Shown: positions 11,201-22,969, numbered from the stretch's first letter. The stretch is 64,000 nucleotides of DNA from Magnolia sinica (GCF_029962835.1 NC_080574.1:23162001-23226000); one strand, 5' to 3'. The notes: generated by a model from the letters alone, not told the origin. Program-made: numbers and translations.

Positions 11201-11484
11201 CTATAACATGAGCATGGCGCCCACCCGGCACTAGATAGGGCAGACCTAGAAGCACTGCATCAATCTGGGGAAGTGATCCAAACCTTAAATTGCATGAATT
11301 TAGGATTAGGACAGGGCCGCCTGTCCGATGGTTTTACTTGTTGGTTTGCTGCTTTTATAAAGTGGGAAGGGCTACTTCCTAAAGGGTAACTGCACTACAA
11401 CCCTGAGGTTGATGATGAAATTTTATTAGAAGCCTTTAAAAAAAATTTAAAAAATAATTTAAAAAAAAAACATGAAATTTTATT

Positions 11485-11700
11485 AGAAAAAAATCAGAAC
11501 TCACAAGCTATACAACAGAAAGAAAGAAAAACTATCTACTATCCATGATGGATAGGGAGTTCGCCCTAGCACCCTCTTTCGCTAAAGAGTCGGCAAGAGA
11601 ATTTGCAGCTCTGTTTGAAAATAAGAATGTACTAGCATGGGTTAAGTCTGCTGCTTCCTGAATAAGACGTCTAGCCTCCAAGTGCTTTTTTGCTTCTGGC
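11485..11700 (-). pseudogene. LINE RNase H C-terminal fragment
   Basis: On the minus strand the frame reads EARRLIQEAADLTHA, then SNRAANSLADSLAKEGAR and a stop near 11541. This is the end of the RNase H-like (RVT_3) domain found at the C-terminus of many plant LINE ORF2 proteins, with the N..A..LA..A final helix. A- and T-rich sequence at 11436-11485 may be its degenerate poly(A) tail. It is truncated at its 5' side. Confidence 0.65.
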
Positions 11701-12039
11701 CCAACTCACAGCCCTGTTTTAGTGCCCCTTGGTTACAAAAATCTGTAACTGTTAGTTCATCCTAGAATTAAACAGTTGAACCCTAATGTGAATTGATTTT
11801 GGAATGCATGAAGAAATGCAGGTGCATTTGGTGGGGGGATGATGGAAGGTGGAGGATGTAGGTCCAGTCTCCTAATCTTGTAGGTCCACTAAGGCTGCAT
11901 TCTACTTGAGTTGCTAGAAAATAATTCGTGGTTTTGGGATTTCTACTCACGGTAGAATTTCTGAAAATCATGAAATGTGACTTGCATGGATACGGAAGTT
12001 CCCCCCTTTCCAATACAATATAATAGAGCCCCTTATGTC

Positions 12040-12600
12040 AATTTTGGAAACATGAGGATAATGCTATTTTGAGAAGAGGGCACGTTGGTGGTGTAGCCTG
12101 GTAGTGTCGGTCTGTTAATGTGTGAGGTTATCTAGAGGAGTCTCTTGAGAGTTTGTGTGGTTCCAAGAGGCCTTAGCTGGTTTAAACCGTGATTTGGGTT
12201 GAGGAGAATTATATGATCTTTTTCTTGGGTATATGGTGCTCTTCACCCATTACGGTACATGTGTGAAGGCCTTGTCTACCAGAGATTAGCTCTTAGATGG
12301 GGAGCATTGTTTGTTGTTACTTTCTTGATCCTTGGTTTAGGGCAATTCGGACCATTTACTTTTCCTCCACCTGTTCCCTTGGGTCTTTGATGTATGAGAA
12401 ACTCACAGATTTTTATATAGGTATTTCTCTGGAAAGGCTTCTCCAATTTGAGCACGACTAGATAGAGAGGTGATGAATCTGAGAGCCGGTCTGTATGGCC
12501 TGTCTTGTGTTCTCCTGGTCGTGGGACTGGTTTGTTTATAGTTTGTGTGTGTGTGTGTGTGGCAATAAATTCTCATCTTTCAAAACAAAACAAAAAAAGA
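12040..12600 (+). mobile_element. LINE 3' end with poly(A)
   Basis: The stretch ends with GGCAATAAATTCTCATCTTTC and an A-rich tail (12582-12599). It has no open frame of note apart from fragments. It abuts an independent RNase H remnant, suggesting either two LINE insertions in tandem or one inserted into the other's target. A (GT) run lies at 12544-12561. Confidence 0.5.
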
Positions 12601-12609
12601 CTTACACGA

Positions 12610-13690
12610 TAAGAAATGTTCAGGGGAATGTGAAAAGTCGGAGGGGTGTTCGGGGGAAATACCGGGCCCTCTTGTGTGGGGGTATTCTATGTGACAGCAG
12701 TGGTAGCATCTTTGTGGATTTCTTGGGGGGCCATCAGAGTTGTAGGCTCCAATTTTGCCAAAGCGACAGCTTCTCTCCGAGTGTGTAAGGTTGTCATTGG
12801 CTTTTCTTCTGGTCCAGTGGTTATTAAAGGGCATTTTAGAAATGCGATTTCCTAGGCTTGTGGTGTCTCCTATCCGTGGAAAGCTGTGGACCTCATATGA
12901 GGGCCGGGCTGTTTCCTTATCTCGAAACTGCTAGAGAGGCAAATTCAAGAGCTGTGTATTGCAAGATACGAAGTAGGGAAAGTTCGCTGATTTTTTGTAG
13001 TCAGGTGTCAGTGTCACAGCCTCTTGCTGCTTTTGTTTTTCTGTGCTCTCTCGTTGTTGGGCTTCAGTTTGTGGTCTTAGTGTTGTTGTTTTCCCTTTTC
13101 TTTTCCAGTTCTTTGATAATCCATCCAAAAAGTGGACAGGTGGACAGAAAAAGGGCCAACGGTCTATATGCAATGTACTTGTGTGGTCCACTCAGTGACT
13201 ACACTAACCTGATCTTTTGGTGGGGCATGTTTGCCTGGTTGCCCCACCTATTGAATGGCTGGATGTTTAGAACGCCTGTTAGCATATTTTCCATGAGTTG
13301 TTCTCAATCTTGGCTAGCATGGGTGGGATCCTCCACCCAACTTGGCCAACTTGGGTGCAAAGCTACCCCCAGTGAGTCATGGAAGAGGGTAAGGCCTGCA
13401 AAAGCTTAGAAACACCATGTTCGATGTCTTTAGTTATTTTATTTTAAATTATTATTCCTTATTTTCTGTAAACCAGTGGAGAGGGCAGAACAATTGCCTT
13501 TTCTGAAATGTTAGTCTGTCAGTTGCGGATGTCTTCGATAGGGCAAAGATTGACGTGGTAGATTGCGTAAATCATGTCGGTTGAGGGTTCTAACCGCAAG
13601 TGGTTAGAGATGGCTTGGCTGTAGCTGTATAGTTTCTGTCGTTTGGTGTTTCTTTTAATAAAATTATCATTACCTTTCCAAAAAAAAAAA
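12610..13690 (+). mobile_element. LINE RNase H domain remnant and 3' UTR
   Basis: In two alternating frames the sequence reads GGILCDSSGSIFVDF, then SWGAIRVVGSNFAKATASL, then ETAREANSRA, which follows the RVT_3 RNase H order of plant LINEs (the first D, the E of the Ser/Asn-Asn-x-Ala-Glu helix replaced by K, and the terminal N..A). A frame change lies near 12715. The long 183-codon frame starting at 12858 is a chance frame over the 3' part. The 3' end has TTTTAATAAAATTATC and an A tail at 13679-13690. Confidence 0.6.
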
Positions 13691-13699
13691 TCTAATATT

Positions 13700-14316
13700 A
13701 AGAAAAATAGCACTGATATAAATGCCAGTCATTACACAAGCGTTTTCATGCATGTTACTTTGACCATCTGGAAAATTGATTTAATGTCTTTTTCGAAAAA
13801 AGAAAAGAAAAAAGAAAAGTGAACGTTCATAGCTGTTTTGAGAAAAAGCTAGGAAATGGAAATCAGTCGAGGTTACTTTTCTTTCTTTCTTAAACAGAGA
13901 TATTTGAGTTTTGCATAAAACCTGATTTTGTTTCCATAGTTTTCCATTTCACCAGCGGATCAGAAATTGTTTTCTGTTTTTCAAGGTTTTTATTATAAAA
14001 TAGTGAGTTTTGATGTCTTTAAAAACAATTGTTAAATTGAGACTTTCCATTGTATGATGGATACCCTTCATCATTTAACTGCTGAACTATTTACATTTCA
14101 CCAGAAAACCACTTTCCAAGCTGAGTGGCGGATTCGTTGATGGAATCCACAGTTTTCAAATTCCTGAGTGTATCTTTCAAAATAAAAATAAACCTCCTGA
14201 GTTTTCTATGGTGCTTCTCGTACAGTTTTCAACCTCCTGAATATTTCATGTTGGTTTCCATATCCATGGTTTAGATTTTCTCTATCCAAACACTCAAAAG
14301 AGTATGAAATTTGGTA
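13700..14316. other. No recognisable feature
   Basis: AT-rich intergenic sequence without frames, repeats or terminal signatures that I can identify. Confidence 0.3.
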
Positions 14317-14324
14317 TTTTCTAT

Positions 14325-14835
14325 TGTGATTTAGTATGCGGAATCACACAGATCTAGATCTAGGAAAGCGATCCAAGAGAACCAAGCAAACACAAGAAAA
14401 CACAGATTTAATGTGGAAAACCCTTGCGAGAAAAAACCACGGCACAAAGCGATAGATCTTCACTATGAAAATAGAAATTACAAATAAAGAAGACTTGCCC
14501 AATTCAAACAACTTCGAATCTTACTCTTGTTACACCTTTTGATAACTCTATAATCATTTTAGAAATCCTTGGAATACCTTTAGGAAGCCTTAGAATGGCT
14601 GAGAATGGCCCTAGGAACTCCTATTTATAGATGGGGAAACTCTACTTACGCACCTCCCTAGAAATTGCTTCAAATTTACGCAGTCCGCGCATAAATCGCG
14701 CACCTTCTACGTAACCCTTAACTGGTCGAGCATTCCAGAATTTCTAAATACAATGTCGCTGGACTTCGAATCGAGTCAGTCCCTCGACCGGTCGAGTAGC
14801 GCGGTGAACAAGATTTAAGACATCCGTTTTCAACA
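14325..14835 (-). mobile_element. Solo-LTR-like unit, 511 bp
   Basis: Read on the minus strand it starts TGTTGAAAACGG and ends CTAAATCACA, the TG...CA form of an LTR. A CTATAAATAGGAG promoter box lies inside (plus-strand 14618-14632), about where an LTR promoter should be. TTTTCTAT precedes it on the plus strand (14317-14324) and TTTTCTAC follows (14836-14843). That 7-of-8 match is longer than the usual 5-bp LTR duplication, so the exact ends are uncertain. No internal retroelement genes are attached. Confidence 0.55.
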
Positions 14836-15169
14836 TTTTCTACCTTGGTAGGATGGAGGTTTCTCAAATACATTACTCTTTAATGATAAATGTTGATAAA
14901 AAAGCATATTTTAATGCCTAACTGGTGCAAAAGTTTCAAGATTAGACCGGGAATTCTCTACAATACATTCTTCTCCACAGTGGGTAAAACACCCAGTCCC
15001 TTTGGTGCCCACCATGTTGTGAATGTGGATTCAACTTCGTCCATTGGGCCAGCCTTGTAATTTTCACAATAAATGGCAAAATCAACCACATTTAAAACTC
15101 AAGTAGGCCACATCACGGAAAACAATTTAATTTTTGAAGAGTCTCTGTGTTGGTGGCGCACACTTATAA

Positions 15170-15540
15170 ACAGGTTGGATGGAATATGCACAACATGATA
15201 GGCCCTACAAACAGAGCCATGGTTGCCGTCTTCTCACCATTGTTCTTTACGGCGTAGCCCACATGAGTTGTGGAGGATTCTGTTGCTGGTCCTTCGATGC
15301 GTTCTTGATTTGGTACGCTTAAGTTCTCTTATTTTGGATGGTTGATCCACCATACAGATATTTTGAACCTTTCTATAATAATTTTGATTTTCATAACTAT
15401 AGTTGCCCCAAAGTCGAAGTGAATGTCTGGAAAAAAAAAAACAAAAAACACAAGTCGTTGTGCATCCAAACAACTCCGAGAGTGGAAAAATAAGAGGAAT
15501 TATTCGATAGAATGGTTTGTATTTGATGTTATCAGTCCTT
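15170..15540. repeat. Duplicated intergenic block, copy A part 1
   Basis: This stretch is collinear with 24585-24985. Shared words include ATGAGTTGTGGAGGATTCTG (about 15263 and 24686), GTTGCCCCAAAG (about 15402 and 24829) and the ACTCCGAGAG / ACCTCAAAGAG region. No coding function is visible. The match continues at 19090 after a run of insertions specific to copy A. Confidence 0.7.
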
Positions 15541-16129
15541 TCCTGTCAATTTGTCACATCTTTAGAATATCTGATCCATGAATAAGGTTGGGCCACAACA
15601 TGATGATTGGATGGTATGAGAATTAGGGTGATCCATTCATTGGGTGGGCCACATCCGTACACTGAGTCATTTCATTGGCTGGATATAGACTTCCATGTTA
15701 TAGTCCTCTCAATGAATGGATCAACCTGATTTTCATACTAGGAGATAATCGATGGTGTCCCACCTTTTGCATGGATTGTATATGGGTGACAGTTAGCAGG
15801 AATTACTGGCTAAGGCAAGCAAGAAACGAATGTGCCATACCACACACAACCTCTCCTCATAGAGAGAGAGAGAGAGAGAAAAAATTACAAAAGTGAGATT
15901 CTGGAAGCCTCCAATGATTTTGTGATAAATTAATCCAAAGAGAATTTTGTGTCAACAGCAAGAGATTTTCAGTTTTGAGATTTCCACATGGCTGCTTGTG
16001 TCTTAGGCTATGGATCTAAAACCTCCTGCTGTTAAAGTATTTCCGTAAAACCAGCTAACCATTTAACACATTAACATATGGACATTCTACCACTGTGCTA
16101 ACTTTGATTGACTTGCCGATACTACCCCA

Positions 16130-17190
16130 CCAGTGCCTAGCTGTAGAAGGACGGTTCTGTCAGGGGTTTTGTGGGGCCCACTGTGATGAATATGTTTTAT
16201 CCACTCCATCCATCCATTTTGAAATTTCATTTTAGGTGATGAGCCCAAACATCAGGGAGATCGAATGCTCAAGTGGACCACACCACAGGAAACAGTGAGG
16301 ATTGAATGCTTACTGCCTAAAACCTCTTGGGGCCACAAAAGTTTTGTGTCAAGCTGATATTTACGTTCCTCTTCATCCAACTGATATTTACGGTGACCCT
16401 CAAGAAGTTTTCAACCGTGGGAATCATTATCACCATCGCTTCCTGTGGTGTGGTCCACTGGAGAATTTGATCTCCTCCTTTTTGGGCTTCTACCTGAAAA
16501 TGATCTTTCAGATTGGATGGATGGCTTGGATAAAATACATATATCTAGGGGTGCACATTGAACCGATAGAACCGTGGAACCGGACCGGAACTGACCAAAC
16601 GGTCTGGTTTGGTCCAGTTTTAAAGTGCACCGGTTCCGATTTCGGTTCCAAAAATCAAAGAACCGGTTATATCGGTTTGGTTCTTGGTTTGGGGGTATGT
16701 AGAATCGAACCGAACCGTGGAACCAAACCATGGATCCGTAGAATCGAACTGTGGAACCGAACTTGGAACCGAACCAAGAACCCTTTGATTGTTTCCATAT
16801 TTGACTCATGATTTATGGTTTATAATGCACCATTTAATTATTTTCATAAATGTATTTTTGCACACCTTATACAATATCTAAATCATTCATCAAATGGACC
16901 ACAACATGGATGGACATGGGCTAGATAATAAAATTAAACATGTAATTGGGCTGGATTATAAAAAGCTCAGAACTGTGGAACCGATCCGGAACTGAACCGG
17001 TTTTAACAGTTTGGTTCCGGTTTGGTTCTAGGGTGCCAACAATCCGGTTCTGGTTCCGAATATCCTAAAACCGTTAAGAACGGTTCGGTTCTAGTTTCAC
17101 CCCAGAACCGGACCAAACCAACCTGTGTGCACCCCTACATATATCATGATGGGCCCACCAATCCGCTGTCATGACCGTCAGTCTCCAATC
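16130..17190. mobile_element. Mutator-type MITE split by a hAT MITE
   Basis: The left arm reads GGACGGTTCTGTCAGGGG followed by GTGGGGCCCACTGTGATG. The right arm (GATGGGCCCACC ... CATGACCGTCAGTC, 17148-17182) is its imperfect reverse complement. Removing the 592-bp hAT element and one copy of its 8-bp duplication restores ATAAAATACATATATCATG, the normal right arm of this family. Ends are approximate to about 20 bp. Confidence 0.75.
16546..17137. mobile_element. hAT-type MITE, 592 bp, nested in a Mutator-type MITE
   Basis: It begins TAGGGGTGCACATTG and ends TGTGTGCACCCCTA. The same 8 bp, CATATATC, lies on both sides (16538-16545 and 17138-17145), a perfect hAT-size target duplication. The interior is dominated by GAACCG / CGGTTC words that form many small palindromes. 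A second copy lies at 48598-49089; it lacks about 100 bp of the AT-rich centre present here (about 16801-16910). No transposase is encoded. Confidence 0.93.
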
Positions 17191-19090
17191 CGCGCCCCAT
17201 TTCAGCAGTGCCATGCATTGTTTGCGTGGCATGTTCGTATGTTGGTGGTGCTACAAGAAAATCTTTTACACGACTGCAATGTCCCCGTGACATCTACTCC
17301 GTCCATCCTTTTTCGGAGCTCACGGAAGGATATGTGCCCAAAAATTTAGCTGCATCCAAAACTTAGGTGCCCAACACCATAGGAAACAGTGGGATTTAAC
17401 GCAAACCATTGAAAATCCTGTTGGTTGTGTGGTGGCCCACCCGAGCATTTAATTTACTTAGTTTTTGGGCTCCCGCTCTTCCACCGCATATGTGAATCTG
17501 ATGGGTGGAGTGATTGTCACAAGGGCATTGGTGGACCACAGCACACAAAATAGTGGAAATTGAACACCTATCATAAAAAAACTTCTCGAGGGAACAGAAG
17601 TTTAAGCTGATATTTATGTTTTTCTGTGACATTATGAACATGTTGAATGGCAAATAAACATCAAGGTGGACGGTAGGATGGTTTTGAACCGTGGACATCA
17701 TGATCTCACTGTTTCGTGTGGTGTGGTCGTTGAGCTTTAGATCTGTCTCAATTCTGAGCTCATGCTCTGATAAGCTGGCAAAATGGACGGACAACATTCA
17801 TTAAGGACATACATCATGATGGGCCCTCAGAAGGTTTCAATGGAGGGCGTCATTATATACCCTCTGTTCCTTTGATGTGATGTATCCGAGCTTTAGATTT
17901 GCCTATTTTTTAGGGTCATGCTCTAAAATGAGCTGACAAAATGGAAGGACAGGATGGATAAAACGCATGCATCTACGTGGCCATAGGAAGGTTCGACAGT
18001 GAGAGTGGGTAAGATGTTACTCGGGTGACGTGGCACTTTATCATTGGGGCACAGAAGTTATTCGAGTGGGGCCTGCAACTTTCAGCAGTCGAGTCCAGAC
18101 TCGACCATTGTCTTGCAGGCATGCTGCACACCAATGATATGCCACCACATCAGGGTAACACCTAATCCACTCTCTTCAACTGTAGGAAACATGCAAACAG
18201 TTTCAGTAAATCCCCCAAGTAGTGCTATGCAAACGGTGCGATGCACTGCTTTTAGTTGGAATTGGAGACTTGGAGTGTAATGGGGTAAAACAGTGCCGCC
18301 ATTGAATGGGCCATCATCCAAACACTTGAGGCTTCTTATGGTGTTGCTGAAAAAGCCACACAACAGTTAATGGTGAGGATTGAGCGCCAAGTCCACTGTG
18401 ATGTTTGTAAGAAATCCACCCCTTCCATTATTATCACCGGATTATTTTTCGTGGTCATGACACGAAACAGTGGGTATAGAACACCCACAGTTGAATCTCT
18501 CCCTCCATGAAAAACTTGTGTGGGGGCGTTGTGATGTTCATGACAAACCCCACCCCCAGTTTCTCCATATCATTTTAGGTCGTGGGCTCATAAAATGAGG
18601 CATGTCCAAAGCTCAAGTGGGCCACGCGGCATAAACAGTGGGTATTTAACAACCACCATTGGCATACTCATGAGAACCACGGAAGTTTTGGATCGGTCTT
18701 CCATTTTGGTGTTTTCAGTTCATCTAAGTGGAAATGACTTTATTACTGGTTTAGATGGCATGACATATAAACATCATAGATGGCTTAGGACCGTTTTAAC
18801 GGTATCCATTTCCCTCCACTTTTTTCCTTCCGTCTGACCCACTTGAGCATTGGATATCTGCCTCATTTTTAAGCCCACCACCTAAGTTGATTTGACCAAA
18901 CCGTTGGATGGGTGGATTTGTCACAAACATCAAACTAACTTTGGTGTTAAATAAAAATTATAAATTAAAAAGAAAAAAAAGAAAAAAAAAAAAGCCTGCA
19001 ATATGGTTGGATAGTAAAGGATAATTTTGTCAATATATAAAAAAATACACTAGTCAAACCACATCAAGACACACGGCTAGTAATTTTTAG
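17190..19090. repeat. Degenerate Mutator-type MITE copies
   Basis: At least three decayed copies of the same family are recognised by their arms and central words. Examples are TGGTGTGGTC near 17718, GATAAAACGCATGCATCTACGTGG near 17958 and GAACACCCACAGTTGAA near 18480. Outer ends cannot be fixed. No gene is present; the open frames on both strands here all derive from these repeats. Confidence 0.6.
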
Positions 19091-19558
19091 ACTAACAGTG
19101 AAAAAGGGCGGCTCCTATGGATACTTCAAAAATAGCAATTTTCATATTTTGAGGGAGAGAGGAAGGAAAGGTGGAGCTATATGCATAAAGAGAACAAGAA
19201 AAGTTGCAAACAATGGGTGCCCAATCTATACTTTTTCTTATTTTGTGGCCCACTCGAGTTTTAGATCTACCTTGTGTTTTGCAAATGTTCTAACATGAAG
19301 TGGCACAACATATGTATGGATGGATATTACACAATCATAATGTGTCCTTGAAAGGCTCGCTGTACAACTACAGGCATGCACAAACAGAGGTGAGAGCAAG
19401 TTATTCATGCACGAGAAAGAAGAAGGGAAGAGTTGGTAAAATCCAAGTTGTCTGTCGATTGGGTTAAAATATATGAGTTATTTGATTATAAGTACGAAGA
19501 TTTTCAAATTCCAGAAATACCACTCATTTATATTGAAATTTTCACTTAGGGCCCATTT

Positions 19559-20025
19559 GGATACCACCAAATAAGTTACTTTTTTTACTTATGACAGTAG
19601 ATAAGTAACTTATTTTAGATAAGTAAGTTTGGTTTATGATTAGTTATAACTTTTAACTTAAATGTACTTAATACTTGATTACTTTAATTAAAATATTTAA
19701 CTTTTCAACTTTTCATAAGTTGCCTAAGAAAGGCGTAGAAGAGACCAAAGAGAGGAAAAGGTAATCAATAAGTTGTTTATCAAACATACTTATCTTCTTA
19801 ATAAGTAAAAACTAAGATAAGTTAACATACTTGTGGCATGAGGAACTTATCTTAAGCAACTTTTTATTTTTTATTTTTTATTTTTTTACACACGCACACA
19901 CACCCTTATGCATTCACGCTGTAGTCGGATTTCACTACCTATGGATGGTCGAACCCTTGACCGGGTGTTGAAACTCCTGAGAGTCTACCAACTTATCTTA
20001 AGTATCTTACGAACCAAATGGGCCC
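19559..20025. mobile_element. PIF/Harbinger (Tourist-like) MITE
   Basis: The element begins GGGCCCATTTGG and ends CCAAATGGGCCC. It is flanked by TTA on both sides (19556-19558 and 20026-20028), the target duplication of the PIF/Harbinger superfamily. The interior is AT-rich with a repeated ATAAGTTACTT / AAGTAACTT theme. A family-B SINE sits inside it at 19857-19989. Its counterpart in block copy B (26190-26515) has a decayed right end. Confidence 0.9.
19857..19989 (-). mobile_element. tRNA-derived SINE (family B) nested in a Harbinger MITE
   Basis: On the minus strand it starts TGGTAGACTCTCAGGAGT and contains CAAGGGTTCGACC, a polymerase III B-box-like word. It ends in a (GTGT)n and A-rich tail. 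AACTTATCTTAAG lies on both sides (19844-19856 and 19990-20002), a perfect 13-bp target duplication. The same SINE family occurs at 31653-31762. Confidence 0.88.
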
Positions 20026-20760
20026 TTAATGTCTTATAGAACCTGAAAGGCTACAATTCTCTTAAAACTAATTATAAGGTAAAAATGTTTTTCTATATAA
20101 TGTTTTACAATATATATAGTGGAAATATGTTTAAAACTTTAAAATTTACTTTTAAGTTAGTTTATAATAAGTAATTTGTAACTATTTATTATAGCAAGCT
20201 TTACACCATGATACACCGAGAAAATATTCAAAATTTGAAAATCTCCTAGAAACGTCCAATTCATATATTTAGTGAGAAAGAGATCTCTCACCATGCTTGC
20301 AACCATAGTGATGTTTATGGAGGTGGAAATCCTGAGGTGATTTTCATAATTTGACATTTTCTTTGAATGTTATTGTGAAAATCTAGCTGAAAATAAAATA
20401 TTGACAAATATTTAAATAACTTAATAAAGCATTAATAAAAAAAAAAGAAGCAAAAATACAGTTAAAGATGAATGAATTGCATTAAAATTAAGATAATTTC
20501 ATAACAAAATTCAAAAAAGAGGAGATTATAAAAATCTCACGATATTCTCATGATAATATCATATATTCAAATTCTGTATGAAAATATCCCGGTAATTTCA
20601 AAATACGGTGATATCTGTCCCAATGCCTGCAGCATCTATCTAAAGCTTAAATCAAATGGTCCCAAAGTACAAAAACAAATCAGTCCCACTAACTTTCTTT
20701 CTTTAGTTACTAAAAGCTTAGATTTGTTTCTTTTGGGGTTGCACCCTTGTTTTTAGCCTT

Positions 20761-21269
20761 TCGAGTCTAAGTCAATAGTTTTTTTTGGCAAGTCAAGTCA
20801 AGAATATTCATTAAAAAAAAAAAAACAAAAACCACCCAGCTATTAGGCATCTCATTGCGCTCGATCCAAGCTGTCCATCATGTGATCAGATTTCTTTGCT
20901 GCTTTGGACGGATGAGGAAGCTTTTCGAAAGTTTTTACGATTCATTTGATCATGTCTAAATTTTGTTGAGCATCTAGTGAGAGAAATGAATTGGTTTCCA
21001 GGGAGGCCTAGAAATACAGTGGGATCCACATGATGGATGGCTTGGATTTCATGTTCCTGTCCTAAGGTGGCATGGTCAGTGGCGTGTTCGTGAACTTCCT
21101 TACACGCGCGTGTAGTCTTATCAAACGTCGCATGATTTATTAACGTGCTTAACTTACTATAAATGTTTCGTTAGTGCGTCGGTAATGATGTTTTATTAGA
21201 GGCTATGTCATGTATGTGAACTTTCATTTTGATAGCTCTCTTTTCTGACAACGTGTCATTTTTGTAGAA
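20761..21269. other. A run and Mutator-type MITE fragment, no gene
   Basis: An A run at 20813-20823 may be a retroposon tail. GATCAGATTTCTTTGC, GTGGGATCCACATGATGGATGG and similar words between 20850 and 21060 resemble a decayed Mutator-type MITE. No frames of interest. Confidence 0.4.
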
Positions 21270-21640
21270 ATCTGAGCCATGCAAAAGGTTGGCCGAACCA
21301 TGAAGATCATCTAAGGTGAAAACCAGAGTAGTCCATTGATGAAGGGGACTACATGAAAATCAATGGACAGCCAATGATATGATTACAATGTACATATGTG
21401 GCCCATCTAGTCAATGTATTTGGTCCCATTTTCTCTCCGAGTACTCTCTATGGTAATGCCCACATCTTGAAAGGTTCAGATGCTCTAAAAAAGTGGTACT
21501 TCAGAAGGAAAGCAATTATCATATGAAACTTAACATACAACAGTGCATGTAAACAACGGTCCCCCACGCATAATTTTATATGCTCCTGGGGGAAGAAACA
21601 ATGAAACATATAGCGATGTTGCTGCATTATGCTTGACAAC
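21270..21640. repeat. Duplicated intergenic block, copy A part 3
   Basis: Collinear with 28690-29130. Shared words include AATCAATGGACAGCCAATGAT (21357 and 28788, one base longer than shown in common), CAGATGCTCT (21478 and 28909) and ATATGAAACTTAACATACAAC against ATGTGAAACTTTACATACAAC. The match ends where the Mutator-type MITE at 21644 is inserted. Confidence 0.75.
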
Positions 21641-21643
21641 GTC

Positions 21644-22193
21644 GGAAGCGGATTACGTACTGAGTAACTCAGTACGCTAAGCGTGCTGAGTAAACTCTGT
21701 GGGGTCCACCGTGATTTACATATTTTATCTACTCCGTCCATTCATTTTAACATATAATTTGAGTGCTTGATCTCAAAAACGAACTATATCCAAGTCTCAA
21801 GTGGACCTCACCACCGGAAATAGTGTGAATTGAAATTCTATGGTTGAAAATTTCTTGGGGCCCACAGAAGCTTTGGATCAATCTGATATTTGTGGTTTCC
21901 CTTCATCCATGTCTTTGTGATCTTACGAAGAGGTTGGATGACAAATAAACGTCACTGTGGGCCCTAGAAAGGTTTCAACGGTGGAAGTCATTATTCTCAC
22001 CGTTTCCTGTGGTGTGGTCCACTTGAGCTTTGGGAATAATTATATTTTGGATACAACCACTGAAATGATCTGGAAAAACGGATGGACGGCGTGGATAACC
22101 TATATACATTTACAGTAGGCTCAACTCAGTTTACTCAGTACGAAAGAAGCGTATTGAGTAACTCAGTACGCAGTCCGATTTCAACAACGTCAT
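21644..22193. mobile_element. Mutator-type MITE, 550 bp, ACTGAGTAACTCAGTACG subfamily
   Basis: The left terminus carries CGGATTACGTACTGAGTAAC and the right terminus the reverse complement form CTCAGTACGCAGTCCG. Inner arms are the family-typical GTGGGGTCCACCGTGAT and ATAACCTATATACATT blocks. ACAACGTC flanks it (21636-21643 and 22194-22201), with 8 of 9 bases matching if one more is counted, in line with the Mutator-size duplication. It is non-coding. Confidence 0.85.
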
Positions 22194-22372
22194 CTTTCAA
22201 CCTGGGATCAACTATCTATGGAAATTGATTTGAAGTACACATACATTGGATGATCCAATCCATCTAATTAAATAGTGGCCTTCAAATTTACTGTTGGAAA
22301 GTAGAAAAATAAAAAAGAAAAAAAAGAAACAGTTAATGGTTAACATAGAGAGAAGGAAAGTGATGGGTGAGG

Positions 22373-22490
22373 ATCTTGGTATCTATTCCCTAGAGGGGGT
22401 GGCTAACAGTGAAGTGTGAACCGGCGGTGGGTGTACTAACAAGCTAACAAACATTTTTTTAAAAAAAAAAAAACAAAAAGAAAAAGAAGA
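22373..22490 (+). mobile_element. tRNA-derived SINE (family A), 5'-truncated copy 1
   Basis: It retains CTTGGTATCTATTCCC (B-box region), GGGGGTGGCTAACAGTG and the conserved tail GTGTACTAACAAGCTAACAA followed by an A-rich run. AGTGATGGGTGAGG (22359-22372) and AGTGATGGTGAGG (22491-22503) flank it, a near-perfect target duplication. The tRNA-like head with the A box is missing. Confidence 0.82.
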
Positions 22491-22561
22491 AGTGATGGTG
22501 AGGGCTTCTGATAAGTATCATTTTTTAAACATCTTCTTTCCATAACGAGGCTCAGTAGTTA

Positions 22562-22730
22562 CACCCAGATCCATAGCTCAACTGGCAGATTGAGTGGAGA
22601 TACCTCGTTTCAACACTTGAGGTCTTGGTATCGATCCCCAGTGGGGGTGGCTAACATGGAGTGCGTGCACTAACATGTGTGTACTAACCAGCTAACTGCA
22701 AAAAAAAATAAAAAAATAAAAAATAAAAAT
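22562..22730 (+). mobile_element. tRNA-derived SINE (family A), full copy 2
   Basis: The head has ATAGCTCAACTGG, a match to the tRNA A box, and GGTATCGATCC, a match to the B box, about 50 bp apart. The body holds GGGGGTGGCTAAC and the 3' end GTACTAACCAGCTAAC followed by an A/T-rich tail. GAGGCTCAGTAGTTA is found on both sides (22547-22561 and 22731-22745), a perfect 15-bp target duplication. In tRNA-derived SINEs these boxes are the internal RNA polymerase III promoter. Confidence 0.93.
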
Positions 22731-22781
22731 GAGGCTCAGTAGTTAGATTGATGGATAACCTTATCACATGTAATGCAGAGA

Positions 22782-22947
22782 TTTTATTTTATTTTATTTT
22801 ATTTTTTTATTCGTTAGCTTGTTAGTACACCCACTGTCAGTTAACACACTTCACTGTTAGCCACCCCCACCAGGGAATCGATACCAAACATGTTGAAACG
22901 GGGGGTATCTTTCACTCAGTATACCACTTGAGCTATGGATAGGGTGT
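22782..22947 (-). mobile_element. tRNA-derived SINE (family A), copy 3
   Basis: The plus strand shows the T-rich tail first, (TTTTA)n, then GTTAGCTTGTTAGTACACC, the conserved 3' end in reverse. The reverse complement of the B-box word (AATCGATACC) and ACTTGAGCTATGG for the A box follow. ATGTAATGCAGAGA flanks it at 22768-22781 and 22948-22961, a 14-bp duplication; the first base after the left copy overlaps the tail. Confidence 0.92.
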
Positions 22948-22969
22948 ATGTAATGCAGAGAGATTGCTC

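Larger units (their letters stand above)
19090..20760. repeat. Duplicated intergenic block, copy A part 2
   Basis: Collinear with 24990-25290 and 26190-27340. Shared landmarks include CTATATGCATAAAGAGAACA (19170) against TTATATGCACAAAGAGAACC (25003), the Harbinger-type MITE (19559 against 26191), CACGATATTCTCATGATAAT (20538 and 27171) and TCAAATGGTCCCAAAGTACA (20653) against TCAAATGGTCCAAAGTACA (27233). Divergence is moderate and insertions differ, so the duplication is old. Confidence 0.8.

Noticed and set aside
12858-13409. 183-codon open frame, the second longest in the window
   Set aside because: It overlaps the end of a LINE RNase H remnant and its 3' UTR. Only a few residues (REANSRA) fit the domain, the rest is chance. 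It is not reported as a gene.
22562-22730. Functional tRNA gene, because of good A- and B-box words
   Set aside because: No cloverleaf stems close, the sequence continues into a SINE body and A tail, and it has a target duplication. It is a SINE.
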